A stretch of DNA of 64,000 bases, from assembly GCA_016219375.1 (NCBI GenBank), contig JACRNC010000023.1, positions 186,001 through 250,000 on the forward strand, written 5' to 3'. The notes under the pieces were generated by a model. The model made no database searches. It saw nothing but the letters and a program-made list of their open reading frames with translations, and was not told the DNA's origin. Both the position numbers and the translations under genes were made by a program. Positions within the stretch are counted from its first letter, which is position 1; every line of letters starts with the position of its first letter. Source of the stretch: Burkholderiales bacterium. GTDB taxonomy: Bacteria; Pseudomonadota; Gammaproteobacteria; Burkholderiales; Burkholderiaceae_C. Shown in pieces: positions 40,771 to 49,688 of this stretch.

Positions 40771-42510
40771 ATGACGGTCACCCCGCCCTGCCTGGATGCC
40801 GCGCGCCGCGCGGTCGCCCGCTCCGCGTCCTCCTGCCCCGGCCGCCTGCGCCTGGCCCCGCTCACCCTGGCCCTGCTGATGGCCGGCGCCGCCGCCCAGG
40901 CCGCGCCTGCCGATGAACGCGCCGAGCTGGAGCAACTGCGCGCCACCACCCATGCGCTGATCCAGGCCCTGGTCGACTCCGGCCTCATCAGCCCGGAGAA
41001 GGCGCAGACCCTGGTGCAGCAGGCCCAGCGCGCCCGCCCGGCCGAGGCCGCCGCTGCAACGGGCACAGCGCCCGCGCGCAACGTCGTGCGCATCCCCTAC
41101 GTCAGCGAGACGGCCAAGGCCGAGATGCGCGAGCAGATCAAGCAGGAGGTGCTGGCCCAGGCGCGCAGCGAGCGCTGGGGCGAGCCCGGCGCGCTGCCCG
41201 ACTGGCTCAGCCGCATCGGCCTGGAAGGCGACGTGCGCGTGCGCCTGCAGCGCGAGTTCTTCAGCAAGGACAACATCACGCCCAACGACATCAACGGCGG
41301 CTGGCGCTCGCAGGACCAGACGCCCGCCTGGGCGCCGGACCTGGCCAACACCACCAACGACCGCGACCGCGTCACCCTGCGCGCGCGCCTGGGCGTCAGC
41401 GGCGAGCTGGGCGGCGGCTGGGCGGCCGGCCTGCGCGCGGCCACCGGCAGCGATGCCTCGCCGGTGTCCACGTCGCAGACCCTGGCCGGCAGCGACGGCC
41501 ACCTGGGCAAGTACCAGCTCTGGCTGGACCGCGCCTTCGTCAAGTGGCAGGCCCAGCCGGGCCAGGTGCTGGAGGGCACCACGCTGGTCGCCGGCCGCTT
41601 TGCCAACCCCTTCTTCGGCACCGACCTGAGCTGGCCGTCGGACCTCAACTTCGACGGCCTGGCCGCCAGCCACCGGCGCGCGCTCGGCAGCCGCGCCGCC
41701 GTGTTCGCCCATGCCGGCGCCTTCCCGCTGCAGGAGTTCAGCATCAGCGGCGCGGACAAGTGGCTCTACGGCGGCCAGATCGGCGGCGAGTGGAAGCCCG
41801 ACGAGCGCACCCAGCTCACCCTGGGCCTGGCCTATTACGACTTCAACCGCATCGAGGGCCATGCCAGCGACCAGGCCACGCCCAGCGGTGTCGATGCCGG
41901 CGTGGTGCCGTATCTCACCTCGCAGTACCCGCGCTCGGTGCGCCAGAAGGGCAACACGCTGATCCGGTTGAACCAGTCGCCGCTGGAGGTGACCGATGCG
42001 GCCGTCTGGGGCCTGGCCTCCAGGTTCCGCCCCATCGACCTGACGCTGGCGGCCAGCTTCCACCACTTCGCGCCCGTCACCGTGCGCGCATCCTTCGACT
42101 ACATCAAGAACACCGCCTTCGACTTGGACGACATCCGCCGCCGCTCGCTCACGCCGGCGCTGGAGCTCAAGGACAAGACCACCGCCATGCAGGCGCGCGT
42201 CACCGTGGGCAGCGCGCGCGTGGACAAGGCTGGCGACTGGCAGGCCGGCTTCACCTGGCGGCGCATCGAGCGCGACGCCTGGCCCGACGCCTTCACCGAC
42301 ACCACCTGGCACCTGGGCGGCACCAACTACGACGGCTGGAGCCTCGGTGGCGAATACGGCATCGGCCCCGGCACCTCGCTGGGCTTGCGCTGGACCAGCA
42401 CGCGCAACCTGGACGACGGTCAGTCGCTGCTCTTCAACGGGCAGAAGAACTTCAGCAACGCCGACCTGAAGATCGACGTGCTGCAAGTCGAGCTCAACAG
42501 CCGCTTCTGA
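40771..42510 (+). CDS. Large outer-membrane porin-like protein (putative porin family)
   Basis: A 579-residue protein with a signal peptide (about residues 1-45, ending AAQA). A coiled N-terminal stretch (ADERAELEQLRATTHALIQALVDSGLISPEKAQTLV) follows. A long beta-barrel ends in NSRF with terminal Phe, the usual signature of outer-membrane barrels; motifs WLSRIGLEGDVRVRLQREF and FGTDLSWPSDLNFDG match the putative-porin family. It is in the Ton-motor operon, 38 bases after the TonB-like gene. It could form the channel or receptor energised by that motor, but no TonB box or plug domain is evident. Confidence 0.85.
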   Translation: MTVTPPCLDAARRAVARSASSCPGRLRLAPLTLALLMAGAAAQAAPADERAELEQLRATTHALIQALVDSGLISPEKAQTLVQQAQRARPAEAAAATGTAPARNVVRIPYVSETAKAEMREQIKQEVLAQARSERWGEPGALPDWLSRIGLEGDVRVRLQREFFSKDNITPNDINGGWRSQDQTPAWAPDLANTTNDRDRVTLRARLGVSGELGGGWAAGLRAATGSDASPVSTSQTLAGSDGHLGKYQLWLDRAFVKWQAQPGQVLEGTTLVAGRFANPFFGTDLSWPSDLNFDGLAASHRRALGSRAAVFAHAGAFPLQEFSISGADKWLYGGQIGGEWKPDERTQLTLGLAYYDFNRIEGHASDQATPSGVDAGVVPYLTSQYPRSVRQKGNTLIRLNQSPLEVTDAAVWGLASRFRPIDLTLAASFHHFAPVTVRASFDYIKNTAFDLDDIRRRSLTPALELKDKTTAMQARVTVGSARVDKAGDWQAGFTWRRIERDAWPDAFTDTTWHLGGTNYDGWSLGGEYGIGPGTSLGLRWTSTRNLDDGQSLLFNGQKNFSNADLKIDVLQVELNSRF

Positions 42511-42527
42511 TGCGACAGGAGCCCGCC

Positions 42528-43244
42528 ATGCCGACCCCCGTGCCCTTTGCGCCGACCCACGGGCGCCCTGCGCGCCCGCGCCCCAGCGTGCTGGCCGGTG
42601 CCGCGCTGCTGGCGCTGCTGGTGACCCTGATGCCGGCCGGCTCCTGGGCACAGGAGCGCGCCAGCCGCGAGCGAGAGGCGCTGCGCCGTGCCCAGCAGGC
42701 CCTGCGCGACGCTCAGGCCGAGAACGCCACGCTGCAGCAGGCACGCAGCGCGCTGGCGACCGAGAAGGACGCCCTGGCCGCGGACAAGGCCCGGCTCGAC
42801 GCCGAACTCGGCCGCGCCCGCGCCCGTGCCGCCCAGGTGGAGGCCGCCCGCCAGCAGGTCGAGCGCATGCAGACGGAGCTTGCCGAGCTTCGCGCCCAGC
42901 GCGACACGGCGATGGTCCGCATCGAGGACCTCAACACGCAGCTCCAGGCCTCCAAGGCCGCGGTGGCCAGCGTGCGCGCGATGCTGGAGCGCGCCACGGC
43001 CACGCAGGCGCTGCTCGTGCAGCGCAACCGCGCGCTCTACGACGTGGGCCTTGCAGCCATCGAGCTCTATCGCTCGCGCGACGCCGCAGCCACTTGGGCG
43101 CAGCGCGAGCCCGTCCTCGGCCTGGGCCAGGTCAGGGTGGAGAACGCCGCCGAGGCCCTGCGTGACCGGCTGGAAGCCGCCCGCCACATCACCTCCGAGG
43201 GCACGGCGCATGCAGACGGGACCGGCTCCGATCCTCAGCCTTGA
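42528..43244 (+). CDS. Exported periplasmic coiled-coil protein
   Basis: About 238 residues from ATG 42528, chosen for the AGGAG at 42516-42520; an ATG at 42510 overlapping the porin stop is in the same frame but lacks a ribosome site. A signal peptide or anchor (about residues 20-42, ending GSWAQ) is followed by about 120 residues of heptad-rich coiled coil (ERASREREALRRAQQALRDA; QVERMQTELAELRAQ). A short globular end follows (ALLVQRNRALYDVGLAAIEL). It is the last gene of the operon and may act as a periplasmic tether or spacer for the porin or motor. Confidence 0.78.
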   Translation: MPTPVPFAPTHGRPARPRPSVLAGAALLALLVTLMPAGSWAQERASREREALRRAQQALRDAQAENATLQQARSALATEKDALAADKARLDAELGRARARAAQVEAARQQVERMQTELAELRAQRDTAMVRIEDLNTQLQASKAAVASVRAMLERATATQALLVQRNRALYDVGLAAIELYRSRDAAATWAQREPVLGLGQVRVENAAEALRDRLEAARHITSEGTAHADGTGSDPQP

Positions 43245-43457
43245 TGCCGGCGTTGATGGCTGCCTGATGCCGGTCTGGACGCCGCCTTGCGCCACATGAG
43301 CCGTGCCGCATAAGCCGTCCGGCCTAGGCTGCATGGCCCGATCAGCCTGCGCATGAGCCGCATGGCCCACCTGGGCCGGCAACGCTGACACGGCGGCGTC
43401 GAACCGTCTGGGCACACTGCCGCGCATGCACAAGGAACAGGCGGCGAGGGCAGTGAC

Positions 43458-44642
43458 GTGTTGACGGAAAAGGCAAGGGACAAGACGCGGCGTGCCGCCA
43501 CCGGCGCGGTGGCCGTGCTGGGCCTGGGGGGCCTGATCTGGGGGGTGACGACGGCGTCGGCCGGCTGGCGCCAGCCCGAACGGCCCCCGGCCGATGCATG
43601 GGTGACGCTGCCCCCCACGGCAGCCGGCCCGGGGCCGACGACCCCGGCTGCAGCGCTCATTGCGGCATCCACTGCGGCCCGGCTGCACCCGGGCTCCACG
43701 GCTGACGACGCATCTGCCGCCCCGCCGCCGCAGGCTGCGGCCAGCGCGGCATCCGCCGAAGACCGCGCGGCCTTCCAGCGTGATTGCGTGCAGCCCCTGC
43801 GCGAGCAGCACTACCGGCAAGCCGTGCGCCAGTGCTCGGCCTATACCGACCACGCTGCGCTGTCGGGCCAGGCGCATGCCGCGCTGGCTGCTGCCTACAG
43901 CGCGCCGGGCCACGCCGACCTGCGTGCATCGGCCCGCCATGCCGAAAGCGCCGCGGCCGCCGGGGATGCGCGGGGCAAGTTCATGGCCGCCCTGCACCTG
44001 CTGGCCGGCCGTGGCGAGCAGCCCTTCGACCTGGGCCGGGCCGAAGCCTGGCTGGACGAGGCCGCCCGTGAGGGCGTACCCAACGCCCAGCATGTGCGCG
44101 CCCGCCTGGACGACGCATATGCCTGTCGCCGGGCCGCCCGCTTCAGGCTGCTCGATGCGCCGATCTTCTGCCTCTTGCGGCCCGAGCTGGAGCAGGTGCT
44201 GCGCGAGCAGGGCATGACGGCATCCGAAGGTGACCCTGAAGAAGCCTGGTCCGCGCGCTGGCAGCCCGGCCCCACGCTGGCCGGCGCCGCTGCCGCACAG
44301 CTGGACTACGACCGCGACACCAGCGACGAGCTGCTGCGCCTGGCGCGCTTTGCCTACCGCTTCGAGCCCGCCGCCGCGCATGAACGCCTGCCGGCGCTGG
44401 CCCAGGCGCTGCAGCGCAAGTACGGCCCGCCGCACACCGGCCAGGCCGCGCCGGTCCCGGGCGCAGCGGCACTGTGGCGCCTGGCTGACGGTGTGGAGCT
44501 GCGCCTGCTGCGCGAGGGCGATGGCGCGTTGATCATCGAATACCGCCATGCCGCGCGCTGGCAGGCACGTGCCGAGCACTGGGCGCAGGCCCTGCGCGCC
44601 CAGCAGCTGGCCCGGCTGCGCCGCGACGAGGCGGCGCTGTAG
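43458..44642 (+). CDS. Sel1-like repeat protein with membrane anchor
   Basis: A 394-residue protein starting at GTG 43458 (VLTEKARDK). It has one N-terminal membrane segment (about residues 14-35) and an Ala/Pro-rich linker. A helical region (about 105-235) contains at least one Sel1-type unit (AAGDARGKFMAALHLLAGRG, then AWLDEAAREGVPNAQ). The C-terminal 150 residues are not assigned. Sel1 repeats usually mediate protein-protein contacts. It follows the Ton-motor operon by 213 bases on the same strand; whether it belongs to it is unclear. Confidence 0.7.
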   Translation: MLTEKARDKTRRAATGAVAVLGLGGLIWGVTTASAGWRQPERPPADAWVTLPPTAAGPGPTTPAAALIAASTAARLHPGSTADDASAAPPPQAAASAASAEDRAAFQRDCVQPLREQHYRQAVRQCSAYTDHAALSGQAHAALAAAYSAPGHADLRASARHAESAAAAGDARGKFMAALHLLAGRGEQPFDLGRAEAWLDEAAREGVPNAQHVRARLDDAYACRRAARFRLLDAPIFCLLRPELEQVLREQGMTASEGDPEEAWSARWQPGPTLAGAAAAQLDYDRDTSDELLRLARFAYRFEPAAAHERLPALAQALQRKYGPPHTGQAAPVPGAAALWRLADGVELRLLREGDGALIIEYRHAARWQARAEHWAQALRAQQLARLRRDEAAL

Positions 44643-44856
44643 CCGCCCCTCCTGCCCACTCCGGGCAAGGCTCTTGCGCCGTGGCTGCCGGCGGGTGGCC
44701 CGCCCACCCTCCGCGGCATCCTGCACGCCGCATGCTGCTGCCGGCACCGGGTAGGACTGCGCTGACAACCCCTCGGCCCCACAGCCGATGCGGCCCGGCG
44801 CCCGGTTCACCGCAGAATGTTCCGACAATGTTTTCACATCGGTCGGGCGGAACAAC

Positions 44857-45273
44857 GTGAGTGCGCGCTTGAGAGTCGTGTTGGTCGAGGATGCCTTGTC
44901 CATCCGTCAGCGCTTGGTCGCCCTGATCGAGCAAAGCGGCTTCGCCACCGTGGTGGCCGAGTTCGAAGGCGAGGACGAGGCCATCGCCTGGATGGCCGAT
45001 CACAGCTTCGACATGGCCATCCTCGACCTGGACCTGCGCCAGGGCTCGGGCTTCGGCGTGCTGCGCGCGCTCAACGCGCTGCCGGTGGACCGCCAGCCGG
45101 CCATCAAGCGCATCGTGCTCACCAACTACGGCACCTCCCGCCTGCGCTCCATCGCCATGCAGCTGGGCGCGGATGCCTTCTTCGACAAGTCCTCGCAGAT
45201 CGAGGACATGCTCGACTTCACCCACCAGTGGTCGCAGATGCTGGGCGACCGGCAGGGGCAGGCCAGCGCCTGA
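44857..45273 (+). CDS. Stand-alone response-regulator receiver protein
   Basis: A 138-residue single receiver domain from GTG 44857 (an ATG at 44788 is in frame). It shows the acidic pocket VLVEDALSIRQRL, the phospho-acceptor Asp57 in MAILDLDLRQGSG, Thr in VLTNYG and the conserved Lys in FFDKSSQ. There is no output domain, so it would act by protein contact, in the manner of CheY or as a phosphate sink. It converges on the NarL-type regulator gene and could be phosphorylated by the nearby CHASE3 kinase (inference). Confidence 0.88.
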   Translation: MSARLRVVLVEDALSIRQRLVALIEQSGFATVVAEFEGEDEAIAWMADHSFDMAILDLDLRQGSGFGVLRALNALPVDRQPAIKRIVLTNYGTSRLRSIAMQLGADAFFDKSSQIEDMLDFTHQWSQMLGDRQGQASA

Positions 45274-45323
45274 GGCCGTCCCGCGCGGCGCCGCGCCGCC
45301 ACCGTGATCGACCCGCCATGAAG

Positions 45324-45348
45324 AACGGCCGCACGATGCGGCCGTTTT
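45324..45348 (+). terminator. Rho-independent terminator between converging regulators
   Basis: AACGGCCGCA (45324-45333) and TGCGGCCGTT (45337-45346) form a perfect 10-bp stem with a 3-base loop, followed by TT. It ends the plus-strand receiver gene and may also serve the minus-strand regulator, which reads toward it. Confidence 0.85.
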
Positions 45349-45384
45349 CGTGGGCAGTCCTCCGCCTGGAGGACCGGCCTCAGC

Positions 45385-46017
45385 TCACTGGATCAGGCCA
45401 TGCTGCAGCGCGTAGTAGGTCAGGTCGCTGTTGGTGCGCTGGTTGAGCTTCTCCAGCACGCGGGCGCGATAGGTGCTCACCGTCTTGACGCTCACGTGCA
45501 GGCTCTCGGCGATGTCGCTCACCGTCTCGCCCTGGGCCAGGCGCAGGAAGACCTGCAGCTCGCGGTCGGACAAGGCCTCATGAGCCGGGGAGTCATCGCG
45601 CTTGCCCAGGCCTTGCGCCAGCAGCTCGCCCACCTGCGGGCTGATGTAGCTGCGCCCGCGGGCCACCACGCGGATGGCGTCCACCAGCTCCTGCGGCTCG
45701 CAGTCCTTGGACAGATAGCCGTTGGCGCCCATCTTGAGCAGGCTGGTGGCGTACTTGTCGGCGGCAAAGCCGCTGAGCATGAGCACCGGCAGGTCGCGCT
45801 GGGCCAGCCGGATGGCGCGCAGCGTGTCCACGCCGCTCTGGTCGGGCATGGAGATGTCCAGCAGCAGCACGTGGCAGGCGCCGCGGCGGGCGATGTCCAG
45901 CGCCTCGCGGCCGCTGGTGGCCTCGGCCACCACCCGCATGTCCACCTGCGACGAGATGAACTGCCGGAATCCGGCGCGCACGATGCTGTGGTCGTCGGCG
46001 ATCGCAACGTCGATCAT
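45385..46017 (-). CDS. NarL/FixJ-family response regulator
   Basis: A 210-residue transcription regulator. The receiver domain (residues 1-120) has the acidic pair ADDHSIVRAGF and phospho-acceptor Asp54 in LLLDISMPDQSG, with Lys in YLSKDCEP. The C-terminal LuxR-type helix-turn-helix (about 145-208) has LSDRELQVFLRLAQGETVSDIAESLHVSVKTV split over positions 147-178. Start ATG 46015-46017. It probably pairs with the HisKA_3 kinase at 46419, since both are of the NarL/NarX type and lie side by side around the entericidin gene. Confidence 0.95.
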   Translation of the reverse strand: MIDVAIADDHSIVRAGFRQFISSQVDMRVVAEATSGREALDIARRGACHVLLLDISMPDQSGVDTLRAIRLAQRDLPVLMLSGFAADKYATSLLKMGANGYLSKDCEPQELVDAIRVVARGRSYISPQVGELLAQGLGKRDDSPAHEALSDRELQVFLRLAQGETVSDIAESLHVSVKTVSTYRARVLEKLNQRTNSDLTYYALQHGLIQ

Positions 46018-46092
46018 GATGGGCGTTCCGTGTCGGGTGCGGGGGCCACGATTGTGCGGCAGCGTGCTGCCGCGGCCCGGTTCAGTCCCGGC

Positions 46093-46236
46093 TCAGCGCT
46101 TGGCATCCTGTGCGGCTCCCTGCACCTTCTCGCCGGCGCGCTCGACGTCCTTGCCGGCGCCTTCCACCGTGTTGCAGGCGCTCAGCGTCAGGCTGCACAG
46201 CAGCGCGCCCAGCAGGCTCCAGGTGGTCTTGCTCAT
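46093..46236 (-). CDS. Entericidin-like small lipoprotein
   Basis: A 47-residue protein starting at ATG 46234-46236 with AAGGAG 7 bases upstream. The sequence begins MSKTTWSLLGALLCSLTLSA and has a lipobox ending in Cys21 (LTLSAC), followed by NTVEGAGKDVERAGEKVQ and ending in a basic KR. This is the entericidin A/B pattern: a tiny membrane lipoprotein, whose EcnB members are linked to stress-induced cell lysis. It lies between the NarL-type regulator and the divergent histidine kinase. Confidence 0.9.
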   Translation of the reverse strand: MSKTTWSLLGALLCSLTLSACNTVEGAGKDVERAGEKVQGAAQDAKR

Positions 46237-46418
46237 GTCTTGCTCCTTGGGGTGAGGCCACCGGCCGTGCGTGCGGGCCAGTGGCAGGATGGGTGATGCA
46301 AGTCACTGTAGGAAGGGCCGGGCACGCGGCCTGCCAGTGAAGCGTGCGGGCGCTTGTCAGACCAGACCGACAGCCCCGGCGCCGTGCGCCTGATAAAACG
46401 GCGTCTCAAGAGGATGAC

Positions 46419-48086
46419 ATGACAGCCAAAGGGACAACGCGCCCGGGTCGGCGCGCCGCCCCGCCAACAGACGACGCGCAGCTGCGCGACGCCTGGATCG
46501 ACTCCGACCTGCCCACCAGCACCGACCCCGTCGGCCTGGACGACGCACCCGCCGCCACGGGCGAGCCGCATCCCTGGCTGGGGCTGCGCCAGGCCAGCGC
46601 GCGGGCCTGGGACGCAGCGCGCCGCTGGATGGGCGGCTCGCCCATGCTGGGCGCCTTCGTCTGCGCGGTGGTGTCGCTGCTGGTGCTGGGCGTCTCGGAG
46701 GTCGGCTACCGCCAGCTCAAGGACGGCTTTGCCAACTACGAGGCCAGCCACCGCGAGGAGAACGACCTGCGGCTGCTGATGTCCATGATGATCGACGCCG
46801 AGGCCGGCCAGCGCGGCTACCTCTACACCGGCGACGAGCACTACTTGCGCTCCTATGAAGAAGCCGTGGCCCGCGTGCCCGGCATGATCACCAAGCTGCG
46901 CGACCGTTATCTGCAGGACCCCAGGGCCCTGGCGCTGATCACCGCCATCAGCCGCGCCACCCATGCCAAGCTGACCGAGATGGACATCACCATCCGGCTG
47001 CGCCGCGACGGCCTGCTGGATGCCACGCGCGCGGTCGTCGCCTCCAACCTCGGCATGGCCAAGATGGAGACCATCCGCGTGGCCGTGCGCGACCTGTCCA
47101 TCCTGCAGGCCGAGGCCCGGCGCGTGCAGCGCGACAGCTGGATGCGCCTGGTGTTGTGGGTGCGCCTGGGCGTGGCGGTGACGGCCGCGCTCAGCCTCGT
47201 CACCTTCTTCTTCTATGCCAGCCACTACGGGCGCATGGCCCAGCGCAAGGCCGCGCAGGCGCGCTACATGGCCACCCAGCGCCAGCAGCTCGAAGGCGAG
47301 GTGCAGCGCCGCACTGCCGAGCTCACCGACCTGGCCGTGCACCTGCAGCGCGCACGCGAGGACGAGCGCGCCAGCCTGGCCCGCGAGCTGCACGACGAAC
47401 TCGGCGCGCTGCTGACCACGGCCAAGATGGACCTGACCGCGCTGCGCATGGAGCTGCGCAACAGCGCGCCGCAGGCCCTGCCGCGCATCGCCCAGCTCAC
47501 CGAAACGCTGCACGAGGTCATCACGCTCAAGCGCCGCATCATCGAAGACCTCAGCCCCAGCATGCTCAAGCACCTGGGCCTGGTGCCCACGCTGCAGCAG
47601 CTGGCCGACGACTTCGCCGAGCGCAGCGGGCTGGAGGTCATCACCCGGCTGGACGACCGCGTGGCCCCCGATCCGCAGACTTCGATCGCGCTCTACCGCA
47701 CCGTGCAGGAGGCGCTGACCAACGTCGAGAAGTACGCCCAGGCGCGGCGGGTGCACATCGAGCTGGAGGCGCGGCCGGCCGACACGCTGCTGCGCATCCG
47801 CGACGACGGCATCGGCTTCGATGCGGCGCAGGCGATCCGCGCCGGCGCACACGGGCTGGTCGGCATGCGCCATCGCGCCACCGCGCTGCGCGGCGAGCTG
47901 CGCGTGCACAGCCGCCCGGGGCGCGGCACGCTGATCGAGGTCGTCATGCCTTGGGTGCCACCCGCTCCGCTCGACGGGGCCGCCGCGCCGCATCCGGCCG
48001 GCGTGGCGCCCGTGGCCACGGCGCAGGCCGCGCGCACCGCACTGGCCGAGCCCGGCCCGGTGCCGCCCCTGCCGGCCGGACGCTGA
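46419..48086 (+). CDS. Membrane sensor histidine kinase (CHASE3-HisKA_3-HATPase)
   Basis: A 555-residue kinase from ATG 46419 with AGAGG just upstream. There are two membrane segments, about residues 76-96 and 245-268. The periplasmic part between them matches CHASE3 (MIDAEAGQRGYLYTGDEHYL). The cytoplasmic half has the HisKA_3 dimerisation/phospho-acceptor motif ARELHDELGALL with His325, and a HATPase domain with the N-box QEALTNVEKYAQA, G1 RDDGIGFD and G2 GLVGMRHRA. It belongs to the NarX-like family and is the likely partner of the NarL-type regulator. A Pro/Ala-rich tail ends the protein. Confidence 0.94.
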   Translation: MTAKGTTRPGRRAAPPTDDAQLRDAWIDSDLPTSTDPVGLDDAPAATGEPHPWLGLRQASARAWDAARRWMGGSPMLGAFVCAVVSLLVLGVSEVGYRQLKDGFANYEASHREENDLRLLMSMMIDAEAGQRGYLYTGDEHYLRSYEEAVARVPGMITKLRDRYLQDPRALALITAISRATHAKLTEMDITIRLRRDGLLDATRAVVASNLGMAKMETIRVAVRDLSILQAEARRVQRDSWMRLVLWVRLGVAVTAALSLVTFFFYASHYGRMAQRKAAQARYMATQRQQLEGEVQRRTAELTDLAVHLQRAREDERASLARELHDELGALLTTAKMDLTALRMELRNSAPQALPRIAQLTETLHEVITLKRRIIEDLSPSMLKHLGLVPTLQQLADDFAERSGLEVITRLDDRVAPDPQTSIALYRTVQEALTNVEKYAQARRVHIELEARPADTLLRIRDDGIGFDAAQAIRAGAHGLVGMRHRATALRGELRVHSRPGRGTLIEVVMPWVPPAPLDGAAAPHPAGVAPVATAQAARTALAEPGPVPPLPAGR

Positions 48087-48361
48087 GCCCGCCTCGGGTG
48101 TGGCCGGCCGCCGGCCGGCAGCGCCCCGCCGTCAGCCCTTGGGTCGGCAGCCCGCCTGTCTACACGCCGGTTGAATGCCTCGCGCTTGTCAGCCTCGGAC
48201 GACGGGCCCTTCGGCTGGCGCCGACGGCCCACCCCGGTGGACGCTGAGTGGCAAGGCTGGGCGCGCGCCCGAACATGGCCTCACCGAATGCCCCGTATCG
48301 GCTCGCACCGGCTTCAAGCGCCGGCACCGCAGCGGGGCCCAACCACCGTGAGGAGCCTGCC

Positions 48362-48526
48362 ATGCTGCACTACGCCGTCGTCTTCTTCATCATCGCGCTG
48401 ATCGCCGCCGTGTTCGGCTTCGGCGGCATCGCCGCCGGCGCGGCCGAGATCGCCAAGATCCTGTTCTTCATCTTCGTGATCATGGCCGCCGTGTCCTTCG
48501 TGCTGAGCCTGCTGCGCAAGGGATGA
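48362..48526 (+). CDS. DUF1328 small membrane protein
   Basis: A 54-residue protein from ATG 48362 with GAGGAG upstream. Two hydrophobic segments ([20 protein letters not shown] and [19 protein letters not shown]) with the [12 protein letters not shown] turn between them are exactly the DUF1328 pattern, found next to or near stress-response genes in proteobacteria. It is a tiny inner-membrane protein of unknown role. Confidence 0.93.
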   Translation: MLHYAVVFFIIALIAAVFGFGGIAAGAAEIAKILFFIFVIMAAVSFVLSLLRKG

Positions 48527-48660
48527 CGGCCGCCGGCCGGGCGCGCGTGAGCCGCGGCTCCGCCCGGCGTCCGGCCGGCTGATCCGAGCCTCCTATGGCC
48601 GGCTGCCTGCCCGCTGCAGCAGCCCGCCGCCCATGTCTGATCGCCGCCGAGGAGCCCCCC

Positions 48661-48993
48661 ATGTGCGATCGCCTGCCCCCGCAACGCATCGACGCGCGCA
48701 ACATGGCCAGCCTCGGCCGGATGGCCGCCCGTGCCCAGGCCCTGGCCGACGAAGGCGCGGACCTGCTGCTGCCCGATGCCGTCGATGACGCGGATCACCT
48801 GCAAGGCGCCGGCTCAAGCCGCGATTGGTCCGATGTGCGCCCCGAGGACCGCTACGCCCACGGGTGCCATCCCCCGGCCTGGCCCGATCTGGCGCCGCTT
48901 GCAGGCACCGCGCCGGCACCAGCCTGGGCCCGCCGCCTGGCCGCATGGCTGCGCGACGCCGAGCGCCCGGACGGGCGTCTCGCCGGGCACTGA
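48661..48993 (+). CDS. Hypothetical small soluble protein
   Basis: A 110-residue protein from ATG 48661 (MCDRLPPQRIDARNMASLGR) with GAGGAG 6-7 bases upstream. It is acidic and Ala/Asp-rich, without signal or membrane segment. I do not recognise a domain. The good ribosome site and codon use like the neighbours support a real gene, but a lone frame of this size in such GC-rich DNA could be chance. Confidence 0.5.
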   Translation: MCDRLPPQRIDARNMASLGRMAARAQALADEGADLLLPDAVDDADHLQGAGSSRDWSDVRPEDRYAHGCHPPAWPDLAPLAGTAPAPAWARRLAAWLRDAERPDGRLAGH

Positions 48994-49300
48994 AGGTGGC
49001 GCAGCCGCGCGGGCGGCCCGTCACTGCACCGGCCGGGTGGGCGATGCGCCGGATTGCAGAATCGGCGCCGCACCGGCCGCCGGCTCGCCCGCGCACCGTG
49101 CGGCTGGCGCCCGCCGTGGTCGCCCATCACCGGGCACACCGCCCACCGCCGACACGCCGGAAACAGCGCCCAGCCGGCCCGTTCACGTTGTGCCGTCCCT
49201 GCCCGGATGCTTGCCGCATCCAGGCATTAGGGTGTCCCGCGCCGCCCCTCGCGCGTCGTCTTGTTGCGCTGCACAATAGGCTCGCTTCCTGCTCCACGTC
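48994..49300. other. Intergenic region
   Basis: About 300 bases with no convincing gene. CACAAT near 49272 could be a -10 box for the DUF1840 gene that starts at 49301, but the matching -35 is not apparent. No hairpin terminator or repeat was seen. Confidence 0.4.
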
Positions 49301-49633
49301 ATGCTCTACCGCTTCCAGTCCAAGGCCACCGGCGATGTCGTCATGCTCCCCGTCCACGCGGAGGCGCTGCTGCGCATCATCGGCAAGGATGCCGCTCCCA
49401 AGGGCATCCTGACCGCTGACGACATGCCCGCTGCGCTGGCTGCCCTGCATCGGGCCATCGCCGAGGACGAGGCGCGTCGCGCCCAGCCGGCCGACGCCGT
49501 CCCGCCGGATGCGGACGAGACCGACGACGGGCCGGAAGAGGAGCGGCCCGGCCTGCGCCAGCGCGCCTGGCCGCTGATGCAGATGATCGAGCGCGCAGCG
49601 GCCGAGGGCCAGGCGGTGGTGTGGGGCGTCTAG
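49301..49633 (+). CDS. DUF1840 family protein
   Basis: A 110-residue soluble protein from ATG 49301. The beginning MLYRFQSKATGDVVMLPVHA and following LLRIIGKD...KGILTADDMPAALAALHRAIAEDE, an acidic linker (ADAVPPDADETDDGPEEE) and the end LRQRAWPLMQMIERAAAEG match the DUF1840 family. It is widespread in betaproteobacteria and of unknown function. Confidence 0.92.
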   Translation: MLYRFQSKATGDVVMLPVHAEALLRIIGKDAAPKGILTADDMPAALAALHRAIAEDEARRAQPADAVPPDADETDDGPEEERPGLRQRAWPLMQMIERAAAEGQAVVWGV

Positions 49634-49688
49634 TCCTGCTGCCTTGCCGCCACCGCGGCTGTGCGCTCCTGGCTTGTGGAGCGCCGAC

